Source: an uncultured Prevotellaceae bacterium
GTDB lineage: Bacteria; Bacteroidota; Bacteroidia; Bacteroidales; Bacteroidaceae
Direction: 5' to 3'
DNA length: 14,140 nucleotides
NCBI GenBank assembly: GCA_946624335.1
Contig: CAMOSA010000050.1
Coordinates: 1-14,140 of the forward strand
Of this stretch, positions 1 to 6,760 are shown in pieces. The position numbers were made by a program, and so were the translations under genes. Numbering within the stretch: position 1 is the first letter of the stretch; the number at the start of each line of letters is the position of its first letter. Below the pieces are notes generated by a model, which was not told the origin of the DNA, did not search any database, and saw nothing but the letters and a program-made list of their open reading frames with translations.

Positions 1-784
1 CCTTCTCGGCAGCCTCCTTCAGGCGCTGCAGGGCCATGGGGTCTTGCTTCAGGTCTACGCCTTCCTGCGAGCGGAACTCATTAGCCATCCAGTCGATGAT
101 GACCTGGTCGAAGTCGTCGCCACCGAGGTGTGTGTCGCCGTTGGTAGAGAGCACCTCGAATACGCCGCCACCGAACTCAAGGATGGAGATATCGAACGTA
201 CCGCCACCGAGGTCGAAGACGGCAATCTTCATATCCTTGTTAGCCTTATCTACGCCGTAAGCCAGAGCTGCAGCCGTAGGCTCGTTGACGATACGCTGCA
301 CGTTGAGACCTGCAATCTGTCCGGCCTCCTTCGTAGCCTGACGCTGAGAGTCGGAGAAGTAAGCAGGCACGGTGATGACGGCGTCCGTGACTTCCTGTCC
401 GAGGTAATCCTCGGCGGTCTTCTTCATCTTCTGCAGGATCATGGCGCTGATCTCCTGCGGCGTGTACTTGCGGCCTTCGATGTCCACACGGGGATAGCCA
501 TTCTCGTTGGCCACGGTGTAGGGCACGCGGCTGATTTCCTTCTGCACCTGCTCATAAGTCTCGCCCATGAAACGCTTGATGGAGAAGATGGTGTTCTTCG
601 GGTTGGTGATGGCCTGACGCTTGGCGGGGTCGCCGACCTTGCGCTCGCCGTCCTTCATGAAGGCGACGATGGAAGGCGTGGTGCGCTTGCCCTCGCTGTT
701 AGCAATCACGACGGGCTCGGAGCCCTCGAAAACAGATACGCACGAGTTTGTGGTACCTAAGTCAATTCCAATAATCTTTCCCAT
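1..784 (-). CDS. dnaK: Molecular chaperone DnaK (Hsp70), N-terminal part, cut by window edge
   Basis: Hsp70 chaperone: ATP-driven binding and release of unfolded polypeptides in the cytoplasm, working with DnaJ and GrpE and handing aggregates to ClpB. The minus strand from 784 opens MGKIIGIDLGTTNS, the family's phosphate-1 loop. It continues with the conserved PAYFSDSQRQATKEAG segment, NEPTAAALAYG, and the phosphate-2 loop FDLGGGTFDIS. About 261 codons are present, less than half of the usual ~630-640 residues; the rest of the nucleotide-binding domain, the substrate-binding domain and the lid lie left of the window. The start is the first codon of the conserved N-terminus, preceded by an A/T-rich leader without Shine-Dalgarno, as usual in Bacteroidota. 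I could not find a convincing TAnnTTTG box on the minus strand upstream. Identification is secure. Confidence 0.98.
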   Translation of the reverse strand, partial: MGKIIGIDLGTTNSCVSVFEGSEPVVIANSEGKRTTPSIVAFMKDGERKVGDPAKRQAITNPKNTIFSIKRFMGETYEQVQKEISRVPYTVANENGYPRVDIEGRKYTPQEISAMILQKMKKTAEDYLGQEVTDAVITVPAYFSDSQRQATKEAGQIAGLNVQRIVNEPTAAALAYGVDKANKDMKIAVFDLGGGTFDISILEFGGGVFEVLSTNGDTHLGGDDFDQVIIDWMANEFRSQEGVDLKQDPMALQRLKEAAEK

Positions 785-812
785 AGTTGTATGATTTAAA
801 TAAGTTATTATT

Positions 813-840
813 CGTTTAGCGTTTAACGTTTAGCGTTTAC
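813..840. repeat. Four tandem heptamers of the CGTTTAG type
   Basis: Four back-to-back 7-bp units, CGTTTAG, CGTTTAA, CGTTTAG and CGTTTAC, differ only in the last base and have no indels. They lie 29-56 bp upstream of the dnaK start, inside its probable leader, and on the far side face the small lipoprotein gene. Three of the units carry TAG or TAA on the plus strand. Function is unknown; this is one of three heptamer clusters in the window. Confidence 0.75.
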
Positions 841-960
841 TAATGTCATCACGCAGTTTTACTTTGCCAATATCGAAGCAAACAGTGTGCCAAAACCCTT
901 ACGCGCGTATGCGTTCCTTATTATTTATTAAAAGATGGTTGATTTTTCCCTTTTCATTCT

Positions 961-988
961 TTTGCTCTTCACTTTTTTCGTACCTTTG
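961..988 (+). promoter_or_regulatory. Bacteroidota-type promoter for the 1021 lipoprotein gene
   Basis: The -7 box TACCTTTG (981-988) fits TAnnTTTG. A TTTG at 961-964 could be the -33 element, but the spacing is 16 bp instead of the usual ~19, so the -33 assignment is weak. Transcription would begin around 992-996, leaving a leader of about 25-29 nt before the ATG at 1021. Confidence 0.5.
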
Positions 989-1020
989 TCGGCATGAAAA
1001 CTGCCAAAATGGCGTAAAGT

Positions 1021-1425
1021 ATGCATAAACTTCGTTTTTACTTCATTGAAATCATCCTTTCGGTCGTCGTCATTGCCGGGGTCATGAGCTGTTCGGATCT
1101 AAGCCGGGAACAACGTCGGGTGCGTAAGGCTGCCGAAAAGTGTTATGAGTACCTCAAGAACGAGAAGTACGACAAGTTCGTTGATGAAATCGCTTATGCC
1201 GATTCCATGTCCGAGGAGTATCGTGAGCAGATGGTGGACTTGTTGCGCGATTATGCCGCCTCGGAGACACAACGTCATGGCAAACTGAGCGACGTGAAGG
1301 TCACAGGCGACACTATCATCGGCAATCAGGCACACGTCTATCTTCAGGTCGTCTATGCCGACAGTACCTCTGAAGAAATAGGGCTGCCGATGGTGAAGGT
1401 CGGTAAGCGGTGGAAGATGCAATGA
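1021..1425 (+). CDS. Small lipoprotein, DUF4878/NTF2-like
   Basis: A 134-residue predicted lipoprotein. The N-terminus has a hydrophobic stretch (residues 8-22) and a lipobox-like VMSC with the modified cysteine at residue 24 (Met at -2 is unusual). The mature part is about 110 residues: a charged helix-rich first half (YEYLKNEKYDKFVDEIAYADSM), then a beta-rich second half with alternating hydrophobics, ending in VKVGKRWKMQ. That ending and overall size resemble the DUF4878 / NTF2-like lipoproteins common in Bacteroidota, a resemblance judged by eye. Those domains bind small ligands or act as partners; no catalytic residues can be assigned. Export to the periplasm and membrane anchoring are inferred from the signal. 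The gene is first in a likely two-gene unit with the WG-repeat lipoprotein 111 bp downstream, where I see no separate promoter box. The start is supported by the signal sequence and the upstream -7 box. Confidence 0.8.
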   Translation: MHKLRFYFIEIILSVVVIAGVMSCSDLSREQRRVRKAAEKCYEYLKNEKYDKFVDEIAYADSMSEEYREQMVDLLRDYAASETQRHGKLSDVKVTGDTIIGNQAHVYLQVVYADSTSEEIGLPMVKVGKRWKMQ

Positions 1426-1536
1426 GCGTGAGCTGTGGCTGTCTGTCTTGAAGCAAGATCTGCTCGAGAACTGTCGAAGAGCAATCCAAAGCTAATTTAT
1501 AGACCCCACCATTGTTAAACTTAAAGGTTTCCAGTT

Positions 1537-2817
1537 ATGAACAAGCGTAGTAAGCAAGTCAAGAGGTTGCCGTGGATGATCGCGTCGGTCGTCCTCTGCA
1601 CGGCGTTGGCCGCAGCATCGTGCAACTCAGGGAATGGCAAGAATGATCAGGCTTCGGACACAGCTGATTCGACGGCAGCTGCCATGGATAGCGTTGCCTC
1701 TGTGGTGACGGAAAGTACGATGGCGAAGTTGTCGGCTGCGCTTGAAGGCTACTCTTCGGTGGGCAGTTTCCATGAAGGGCTGGCCAGTGTTATGAAGAAT
1801 GGTAAATACGGATTTATCAACAAAGAGGGAAAGCTCGTCATCCCGTGTCGGTACGATAATACGGGCGAGGGCTTCTGTGATGGTTTGGTATGTGCCGTCC
1901 TCGACGACAAGACCGTCTTCATCGATCATGAGGGGACAGTGGTGTTCGAGAACCCTTATACCTTATGCTCAGGCTACTACTCTGAAGGCCTGATGGCTGT
2001 GGGCGTGGTCAATGAAATGTCGGATTCCGAAGATGTCGACTTTCTCCATTACGGTAAGATGGGTTTTCTTGATACGACGGGTAAGCTGGTCATCCCAGCC
2101 AACAAATATGAACTGCCCATCATGGAAGGCCCTGTCTATTATTCCTTCAGCGAGGGCTTGTGCCGCCAGTCGGCAGATAGCTGCACAGTGTTCATCAATA
2201 AGCGAGGACGTGTGGTTGTCCGTTGTAAGGGCTATGCCGGTGACTTCCATGAGGATATGGCCTGGTTCTTTGATGACAGCGGGCAATATGGCTTCATCGA
2301 CAGGAGTGGAGATGTGGTGATTCCCTGTCAGTTTGACGCTGTAGGCGATTTCAGCGAAGGGCTGTGCTGGGTGCAGAGAGGTGATAAGTGTGGATATATC
2401 GACAAGACCGGTCGTGCTGTCATTCCTCTGGTCTATGATGTCATCGCGCTCTATGAGGATACCGAGGCTATGGAGACGCTCGGCAGTCAGTTCAGGGAGG
2501 GCCGCTGTTGGCTGGCTAAGGGCGGGCGCTTCGGTTGTCTCGACGCGCAGGGTAATGTCATCATCCCCTTCCGTTATGCTCCAGGATATAACCCAGACAG
2601 CGAATGGTTTGAGCAGGCGCCTGTCTTCGACTTTCATGAAGGCTTGGCGCGTGTCTGGAAGGATGGTAAGTACGGCTTCGTCAACCGCGACGGCGAAGAG
2701 GTGTTTAGCTGCCAGTTTGATCAGGCTCAGGATATGAGCGAAGGTCTTGCTGCTGTGTGTCGCAATGACAAATGGGGCTACATTGATGCTCAGGGGCAGT
2801 GTACAATGGATAATTGA
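1537..2817 (+). CDS. WG-repeat lipoprotein whose 3' end runs into a heptamer array
   Basis: A 426-residue predicted lipoprotein. Basic N-terminus, hydrophobic core (13-27) and lipobox AASC with cysteine at residue 29 are followed by an Asp/Ser/Ala-rich linker (30-65). The rest is a chain of WG-type repeats of the form YGFINKEGKLVIPCRYD: units begin near residues 91, 127, 175, 217, 251, 285, 332, 379 and 413, often separated by FSEGL or FHEGL spacers. WG repeats form beta-rich, probably solenoid or propeller-like surfaces; their ligands are mostly unknown, and I infer an extracytoplasmic binding or scaffold role. The ninth unit (WGYIDAQGQ) lacks its usual VIPxxYD half. The last five codons (C-T-M-D-N) and the TGA stop are read from the heptamer array that starts at 2801, so the C-terminus may have been replaced by repeat DNA. 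The start codon is set by the signal peptide. Confidence 0.9.
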   Translation: MNKRSKQVKRLPWMIASVVLCTALAAASCNSGNGKNDQASDTADSTAAAMDSVASVVTESTMAKLSAALEGYSSVGSFHEGLASVMKNGKYGFINKEGKLVIPCRYDNTGEGFCDGLVCAVLDDKTVFIDHEGTVVFENPYTLCSGYYSEGLMAVGVVNEMSDSEDVDFLHYGKMGFLDTTGKLVIPANKYELPIMEGPVYYSFSEGLCRQSADSCTVFINKRGRVVVRCKGYAGDFHEDMAWFFDDSGQYGFIDRSGDVVIPCQFDAVGDFSEGLCWVQRGDKCGYIDKTGRAVIPLVYDVIALYEDTEAMETLGSQFREGRCWLAKGGRFGCLDAQGNVIIPFRYAPGYNPDSEWFEQAPVFDFHEGLARVWKDGKYGFVNRDGEEVFSCQFDQAQDMSEGLAAVCRNDKWGYIDAQGQCTMDN

Positions 2818-3101
2818 CAATTGACAATTGACAATTGACAATGGACAATTGACAATGGACAATGGACAATTGACAATGGACAATTGATAATGGATAATTG
2901 ATAATGGACAATTGACAATGGACAATTGACAATGGACAATTGACAATGGACAATTGATAATGGACAATGGACAATGGATAATTGACAATGGACAATTGAC
3001 AATGGACAATGTACAATGGATAATGGACAATTGATAATGGACAATTGACAATGGACAATTGATAATGGACAATTGACAATGGACAATGTGTAATGGATAA
3101 T
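2801..3101. repeat. 43-unit tandem heptanucleotide array, KKRYAAT family
   Basis: Exactly 43 consecutive 7-bp units without a single indel (301 bp). Units by my count: GGACAAT 17, TGACAAT 13, GGATAAT 5, TGATAAT 5, GTACAAT 2, GTGTAAT 1. Positions 5-7 (AAT) are invariant; only positions 1-4 vary. GTACAAT or GTGTAAT is always followed by GGATAAT (units 1-2, 31-32, 42-43), which suggests block duplication. There are no unique spacers, so it is not a CRISPR. It fills the gap between the convergent WG-repeat gene and comM, and supplies the WG gene's stop. On the plus strand the units close all frames; on the minus strand all three frames stay open, which creates long artificial ORFs. Confidence 0.95.
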
Positions 3102-3134
3102 GCATTGTCCATTGTCCATTATACATTGTCCATT
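3078..3134. repeat. Inverted terminus of the heptamer array (24-bp hairpin)
   Basis: The last units of the array (3078-3101) are followed by a 9-nt loop (3102-3110) and then by the reverse complement of the same unit family (ATTGTCC, ATTATAC, ATTGTCC, ATT; 3111-3134). The two 24-nt arms pair throughout, with two G-T positions that would be G-U wobbles in RNA. The hairpin lies 31 bp past the comM stop and could mark the 3' end of either convergent transcript, but no U-run follows on either strand, so an intrinsic terminator is only a possibility. Confidence 0.8.
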
Positions 3135-3165
3135 CGTGCCGATAGTGCCGATAGTGCCGTGTGGG

Positions 3166-4728
3166 TTATCCTCGTTCAGCCCAATCGTCGCGGTCGAGGT
3201 TACGATAGCCTACGGCTTCGGCCAGATGGTGTGTCTGAATGGTCTCGCTGTCATCGAGATCGGCGATGGTGCGTGCCAGACGCAGGATGCGGTCGTAGGC
3301 TCGTGCGCTGAGCTTCAGGCGGTTGATGACCTCGCGCAGCATGGCCATGTCCTGTGGGGCCGGCGTAGCGTATTGGCGCATCAGCGCCGGGGTCATCTGG
3401 GCATTACAATGGATGCCAGGACTATCCTTGAAGCGTTCTTCCTGACGAAGACGGGCACGGATGACACGCTCTCGCATGGTAGCAGATGACTCACCTGGTT
3501 GTGTACGGCTGAGCTGCTCAAAGGAGAGCGGTGCAATCTCGATCTGAATGTCGATACGGTCGAGTAGGGGACCGCTGATCTTATTCAAGTACTTATGGAT
3601 TTGTCCTGGCGTACACTGACAGGGCTTTGTCGGGTGGTTGTAGTAGCCGCAAGGGCAAGGATTCATCGAGGCAACGAACATGAAGTTGCAGGGATACTCG
3701 ATGCTGTACTTGGCGCGGGTGACGGTGATTTTACGATCTTCGAGTGGCTGACGCAGTACCTCAAGCGTAGCTCGCTGGAACTCAGTGAGTTCGTCGAGGA
3801 AAAGGACGCCGTTGTGCGCCAGGCTTATCTCACCTGGCATGGGATTAGACCCACCGCCTACGAGGGCCACCTGCGATACGGTGTGGTGAGGAGATCGGAA
3901 GGGGCGTTCGGTTATCAGCCCTGTGCCTCCCTTGAGCTTGCCGGCGACGGAGTGGATGCGTGTCGTCTCGAGGCTCTCGGTCAAAGATAGCGGAGGCAGG
4001 ATGGACGGCAGTCGACGTGCCATCATGCTCTTGCCCGCACCGGGAGGACCTATCATAATGAGATTGTGACCGCCGGCAGCCGCCACCTCGAAGGCGCGCT
4101 TGACGTTCTCTTGGCCTTTGACGTCGGCAAAATCGAGGTCGTAGGTTCCACGATGGGCGAAGAACTCGGCCCTGGTGTCGATGACCGTAGGGCGAAGCGC
4201 CTCATTATCTCCGCTGAGGAAATGGATGACCTGAGTGATCGTTGTGGCGCCGTAGACCTGCAGCTTGTTGACGACGGCCGCTTCGTGGACATTCTGTTGT
4301 GGTACGATGAGACCATCGTAGCCTAACTCACGTGCTTTGATGGCAATGGGCAGTGCGCCACGGATGGGTTGAAGGCTGCCGTCAAGGCTTAGCTCGCCGA
4401 CCATCATGAAACGCGCGGAAGAGTCGGTGCCCACATAGCCGTTGGCCATAAGAATGCCTATGGCAATGGGCAGGTCGAAGCCTGTTCCTTCCTTACGGAT
4501 ATCGCCGGGAGCCAAGTTGACGGTGATATTCTCGCGAGGCGTCTGGTAGCCGCTGTTGAGCAAGGCTGCTTCGATTCGGCTGTGGCTCTCTTTGACGCTG
4601 TTGTCCGGCAGTCCTACGATAGTCATGCGCGTCCCGCCTTCGGAGCGAAGTGGCACGACGTTGACCTCGATAGTGACAGGAATCGCTATGATGCCGTCGA
4701 CGGTTGAACTGTTGGTCTTGGCGAGCAT
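3166..4728 (-). CDS. comM: YifB/ComM family Mg-chelatase-like AAA+ ATPase
   Basis: A 520-residue AAA+ protein of the YifB/ComM family. Studied ComM is a hexameric helicase that extends heteroduplex during natural transformation; the role in Bacteroidota is not established. Residues 1-180 are the Lon-protease-like N-terminal domain (TIVGLPDNSVKES, NLAPGDIRKEGTGFDLPIAI). The Walker A motif is GPPGAGKS (227-234, Lys233) and Walker B is LFLDE (309-313). A cysteine cluster (C358, C360, C370, C372 in CPCG...CQC) sits in the family's expected place and may bind zinc. The C-terminal Mg-chelatase domain follows (LSARAYDRILRLARTIADL). Length matches the family. The start at 4728 lies inside folE (43-bp overlap) but is kept because the following residues (IPVTIEVNVV) match the family N-terminus, so translation is probably coupled to folE. 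It is the last gene of the minus-strand train. Confidence 0.95.
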   Translation of the reverse strand: MLAKTNSSTVDGIIAIPVTIEVNVVPLRSEGGTRMTIVGLPDNSVKESHSRIEAALLNSGYQTPRENITVNLAPGDIRKEGTGFDLPIAIGILMANGYVGTDSSARFMMVGELSLDGSLQPIRGALPIAIKARELGYDGLIVPQQNVHEAAVVNKLQVYGATTITQVIHFLSGDNEALRPTVIDTRAEFFAHRGTYDLDFADVKGQENVKRAFEVAAAGGHNLIMIGPPGAGKSMMARRLPSILPPLSLTESLETTRIHSVAGKLKGGTGLITERPFRSPHHTVSQVALVGGGSNPMPGEISLAHNGVLFLDELTEFQRATLEVLRQPLEDRKITVTRAKYSIEYPCNFMFVASMNPCPCGYYNHPTKPCQCTPGQIHKYLNKISGPLLDRIDIQIEIAPLSFEQLSRTQPGESSATMRERVIRARLRQEERFKDSPGIHCNAQMTPALMRQYATPAPQDMAMLREVINRLKLSARAYDRILRLARTIADLDDSETIQTHHLAEAVGYRNLDRDDWAERG

Positions 4729-5288
4729 TGTGGCTGAATCAAAGAGAGAAATTCCTGTCGTTTGTCAGGATGCTCAAAAGCTCCGATGGCGTGCATCGTC
4801 ACGGTCTCGGCGTTCTGCTTGGCTACGCCACGCATCTGCATGCAAAGATGACGCCCTTCAACGACAACCATGACTCCCAGAGGATGCAGGGCCTCCTGGA
4901 TGCATGCGGCAATCTGCTCTGTCATACGTTCCTGCACTTGCAGGCGATGGCTGAAGGTGTTGACGATACGTGCCAGTTTGGACAGACCAGTGATCTCTCC
5001 ATTGGGAATATAGGCAATGTGTACTTTGCCGAAGAAAGGCAGCATATGGTGTTCGCAGAGGGAATAGAACTCGATGTCCTTCACGACGACCATATTGTGG
5101 TAAGTCTCCTTGAAGAGGGCCGACCGTATGATGGCGACGGGGTCTTCGTGGTAGCCCCGCATGAGCTCGAGCCATGCCCTGGCGACGCGAATAGGTGTCT
5201 TTTGCAGTCCTTCGCGTGATGGGTCTTCGCCCAGGAGCTTAAGAATCTCGAGATAATGGGCGGCGAGCTCTTCCTGTAATGTCTCCAT
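4686..5288 (-). CDS. folE: GTP cyclohydrolase I
   Basis: Catalyses GTP to 7,8-dihydroneopterin triphosphate, the first step of folate/pterin synthesis (and, in some bacteria, of queuosine). The 200-residue protein carries the FolE hallmarks: the zinc ligands C78 and H81 (SLCEHHMLPF) and C149 (GRHLCMQMRG), the GLSKLARIV segment (101-109), and RLQVQERMTEQIA (115-127). The family normally ends at about FLSLI (residue 184); here another 16 residues (Pro/Ser/Thr-rich) follow, all but a few of them encoded in the 43-bp overlap with comM, so the tail may simply be a by-product of the overlap. The start is 1 bp after the SPOR gene's TAG, so the two are almost certainly co-transcribed and coupled. Confidence 0.97.
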   Translation of the reverse strand: METLQEELAAHYLEILKLLGEDPSREGLQKTPIRVARAWLELMRGYHEDPVAIIRSALFKETYHNMVVVKDIEFYSLCEHHMLPFFGKVHIAYIPNGEITGLSKLARIVNTFSHRLQVQERMTEQIAACIQEALHPLGVMVVVEGRHLCMQMRGVAKQNAETVTMHAIGAFEHPDKRQEFLSLIQPQCSPRPTVQPSTAS

Positions 5289-5289
5289 G

Positions 5290-5853
5290 CTATTGATAAG
5301 TGTTGATCTGGCTCTTAACGATGCTTGCCTCGCGGAACTTCTGTGTCTGCCTCATCCTGCGAAGCATCTCGCGGGCTTCTTCGTTGGTCTTGAAATCGCC
5401 GGCGCGGCAGATCCACCGTGGGCTGATGAAATGGGTATAGACGGTCAGTTCCGGAAACTCGGAGCGCACGAGATTGGCCATGCGATAGGCTTCGGCCTTG
5501 GACGTACGATTGTTGCCTCCGGCGTAGACCTGAATGCGGTAGCCTATGGTGCGTACACGGCGTGTTGGGGTGAACAGCGTCGAGTCGGCAGTTGCCGTGC
5601 TGTCAACAAATTGACTGGTGAGCTGTCCGTTGCTCCTGGGCTGCCGGCTTGGAGGTGTAATCCCGTTGACGAGTGCATCAATCTCGGCATCGTGATGCAG
5701 TGTCACCACGCCCTCACCCACGGCGAGGCGGGTGAGGCGCGAGGTGAAGGATTGTGCGATGGCGCTCATCGGGCATAACATGAAGGCCAGGGTACAGACG
5801 AGGCTCAAGCCTATCAAGGCTCTCGAAAAACGGTGTCGGTAGATTGTCTTCAT
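5290..5853 (-). CDS. SPOR-domain envelope protein
   Basis: A 187-residue secreted protein. An N-terminal signal (MKTIYRHRFSRALIGLSL and on, likely cut after the Ala of SAIA) is followed by a linker of ~60 residues and a SPOR domain at about 104-183 (YRIQVYAGGNNRTSKAEAYR ... WICRAGDFKTNEEAREMLRR). SPOR domains bind denuded peptidoglycan glycans and often direct proteins to division sites; periplasmic peptidoglycan binding is therefore inferred. I chose the ATG at 5853 because it gives a normal short basic n-region. An in-frame ATG at 5874 would add seven residues and has an A/T-rich leader, so it remains possible. The gene lies 39 bp after tpiA and 1 bp before folE. Confidence 0.88.
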   Translation of the reverse strand: MKTIYRHRFSRALIGLSLVCTLAFMLCPMSAIAQSFTSRLTRLAVGEGVVTLHHDAEIDALVNGITPPSRQPRSNGQLTSQFVDSTATADSTLFTPTRRVRTIGYRIQVYAGGNNRTSKAEAYRMANLVRSEFPELTVYTHFISPRWICRAGDFKTNEEAREMLRRMRQTQKFREASIVKSQINTYQ

Positions 5854-5892
5854 GCTAATCGTGGGTTTCGCCATTGAATATTCTTATCAGAC

Positions 5893-6651
5893 TCACTTCC
5901 AAGCGTCGATGATACCCTTGAAGTCGGCGCACTTGAGGGCAGCGCCACCGATGAGGCCGCCGTCGACGTCGGGCTTGGAGAATATCTCACGGGCATTGCT
6001 GGGCTTGCAGCTTCCGCCATAGAGGATGCTGACGTTCTCGGCAGCAGCCTCACCGAAGCGACCGGCGATGACACCACGGATGAAGGCGTGCATGTCCTCA
6101 GCCTGTTCAGCTGTAGCTGTCTTGCCTGTGCCGATGGCCCATACGGGTTCGTAAGCCAGGATGATGTTAGCGAACTGCTCGTCGGTGAGGTCGAAAAGGC
6201 TGTCGGCGAGCTGTCCACCGACGACTTCGTTTTGCTTGCCAGCTTCGCGCTCTTCGAGCACTTCGCCGATGCAGAAGATGACCTTCAGCCCGTTGGCCAG
6301 AGCCAGATTGACTTTCTCCTTCAGTATCTCGGGCGTCTCGCCGTAGTAAGCGCGGCGCTCGCTGTGGCCAAGGATGACATATTGTGCACCCGTGCTCTTG
6401 ACTTGAGCGGCACTGACTTCGCCCGTATAGGCACCCTTCTCCTTGTCGGCGCAGTTCTCAGCACCGAGACCGATGACGGTACCGGCGACCACGTCGGCGA
6501 CTTTAGCCAGATGGATGAATGGTGTGCAGATGACGACGTCGCAGTTAGGCTGGTCTGCGGCAAGGGCTTCCTTGAGCTCGGTGGCCAGTGCGAGGCCTTC
6601 CTGCAGGTTCAGGTTCATTTTCCAGTTTCCTGCTACAATTTTCTTTCTCAT
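5893..6651 (-). CDS. tpiA: Triosephosphate isomerase
   Basis: Interconverts dihydroxyacetone phosphate and glyceraldehyde 3-phosphate in glycolysis and gluconeogenesis, as a cytoplasmic dimer. The 252 residues show the whole family signature: N9 and K11 (AGNWKMN), the electrophile H96 (VILGHSERR), the base E168 in AYEPVWAIGTGK with flexible loop 6 (WAIGTGK), YGGSCKPSNA, and the phosphate-binding GLIGGAALK near the C-terminus. Length is normal and nothing is missing. The start is the conserved MRKKIVAGNWKMN. A -7 box (TACCTTTG on the minus strand, 6730-6723) in the upstream gap suggests the gene can be transcribed separately from the BT_3928-like gene before it. Confidence 0.99.
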   Translation of the reverse strand: MRKKIVAGNWKMNLNLQEGLALATELKEALAADQPNCDVVICTPFIHLAKVADVVAGTVIGLGAENCADKEKGAYTGEVSAAQVKSTGAQYVILGHSERRAYYGETPEILKEKVNLALANGLKVIFCIGEVLEEREAGKQNEVVGGQLADSLFDLTDEQFANIILAYEPVWAIGTGKTATAEQAEDMHAFIRGVIAGRFGEAAAENVSILYGGSCKPSNAREIFSKPDVDGGLIGGAALKCADFKGIIDAWK

Positions 6652-6722
6652 GAGTGTGATGAAATTTAATATGAGTATGACAAATGAGCGAGTATAATAG
6701 GGGTATACTATCTTTTCGGGTG

Positions 6723-6730
6723 CAAAGGTA
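6723..6730 (-). promoter_or_regulatory. tpiA: -7 box TACCTTTG upstream of tpiA
   Basis: On the minus strand this matches TAnnTTTG exactly; the transcript would start near 6717 and have a leader of ~65 nt. No good TTTG lies about 19 bp further upstream, where the TTAGAGA heptamers and T/A-rich DNA are, so the -33 element is weak or absent. Confidence 0.5.
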
Positions 6731-6739
6731 GTAAAAAGA

Positions 6740-6760
6740 TTAGAGATTAGAGTTTAGAGA
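6740..6760. repeat. Three tandem TTAGAGA-type heptamers
   Basis: TTAGAGA, TTAGAGT, TTAGAGA, in register with no indel. On the minus strand they read TCTCTAA, ACTCTAA, TCTCTAA. The first TAA met by the ribosome (6756-6754) is the stop codon of the BT_3928-like gene. Because 7 is 1 modulo 3, the three TAA copies close all three frames within 21 bp. Confidence 0.75.

Noticed and set aside
44..760. Plus-strand 238-codon ORF
   Set aside because: Antisense of dnaK; the minus-strand translation is unmistakably DnaK.
813..840. Resemblance of TTTAGCG/TTTAGAG units to telomeric heptamers
   Set aside because: The similarity is to a short low-complexity motif only; 3-4 units inside a bacterial chromosome give no reason to infer telomere-like function.
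994..1017. Seven-codon leader ORF (MKTAKMA) before the 1021 gene
   Set aside because: Its ATG falls at or within a few bases of the predicted transcript start, leaving no room for initiation, and nothing suggests attenuation.
2801..3101. CRISPR array
   Set aside because: Units are 7 bp and contiguous, with no unique spacers, and there are no cas genes nearby.
1969..3126. Long minus-strand ORF (385 codons) with repeated NCPLSIVHCQLS-like peptides
   Set aside because: It is the open antisense side of the heptamer array continued through the antisense of the WG-repeat gene. All three minus frames are open there only because the units lack stops on that strand. No start context or family supports it.
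3136..3159. Short GTGCCGATA tandem repeat (two and a half copies)
   Set aside because: Too short and too few copies to support any element; possibly an ordinary local duplication next to the array.
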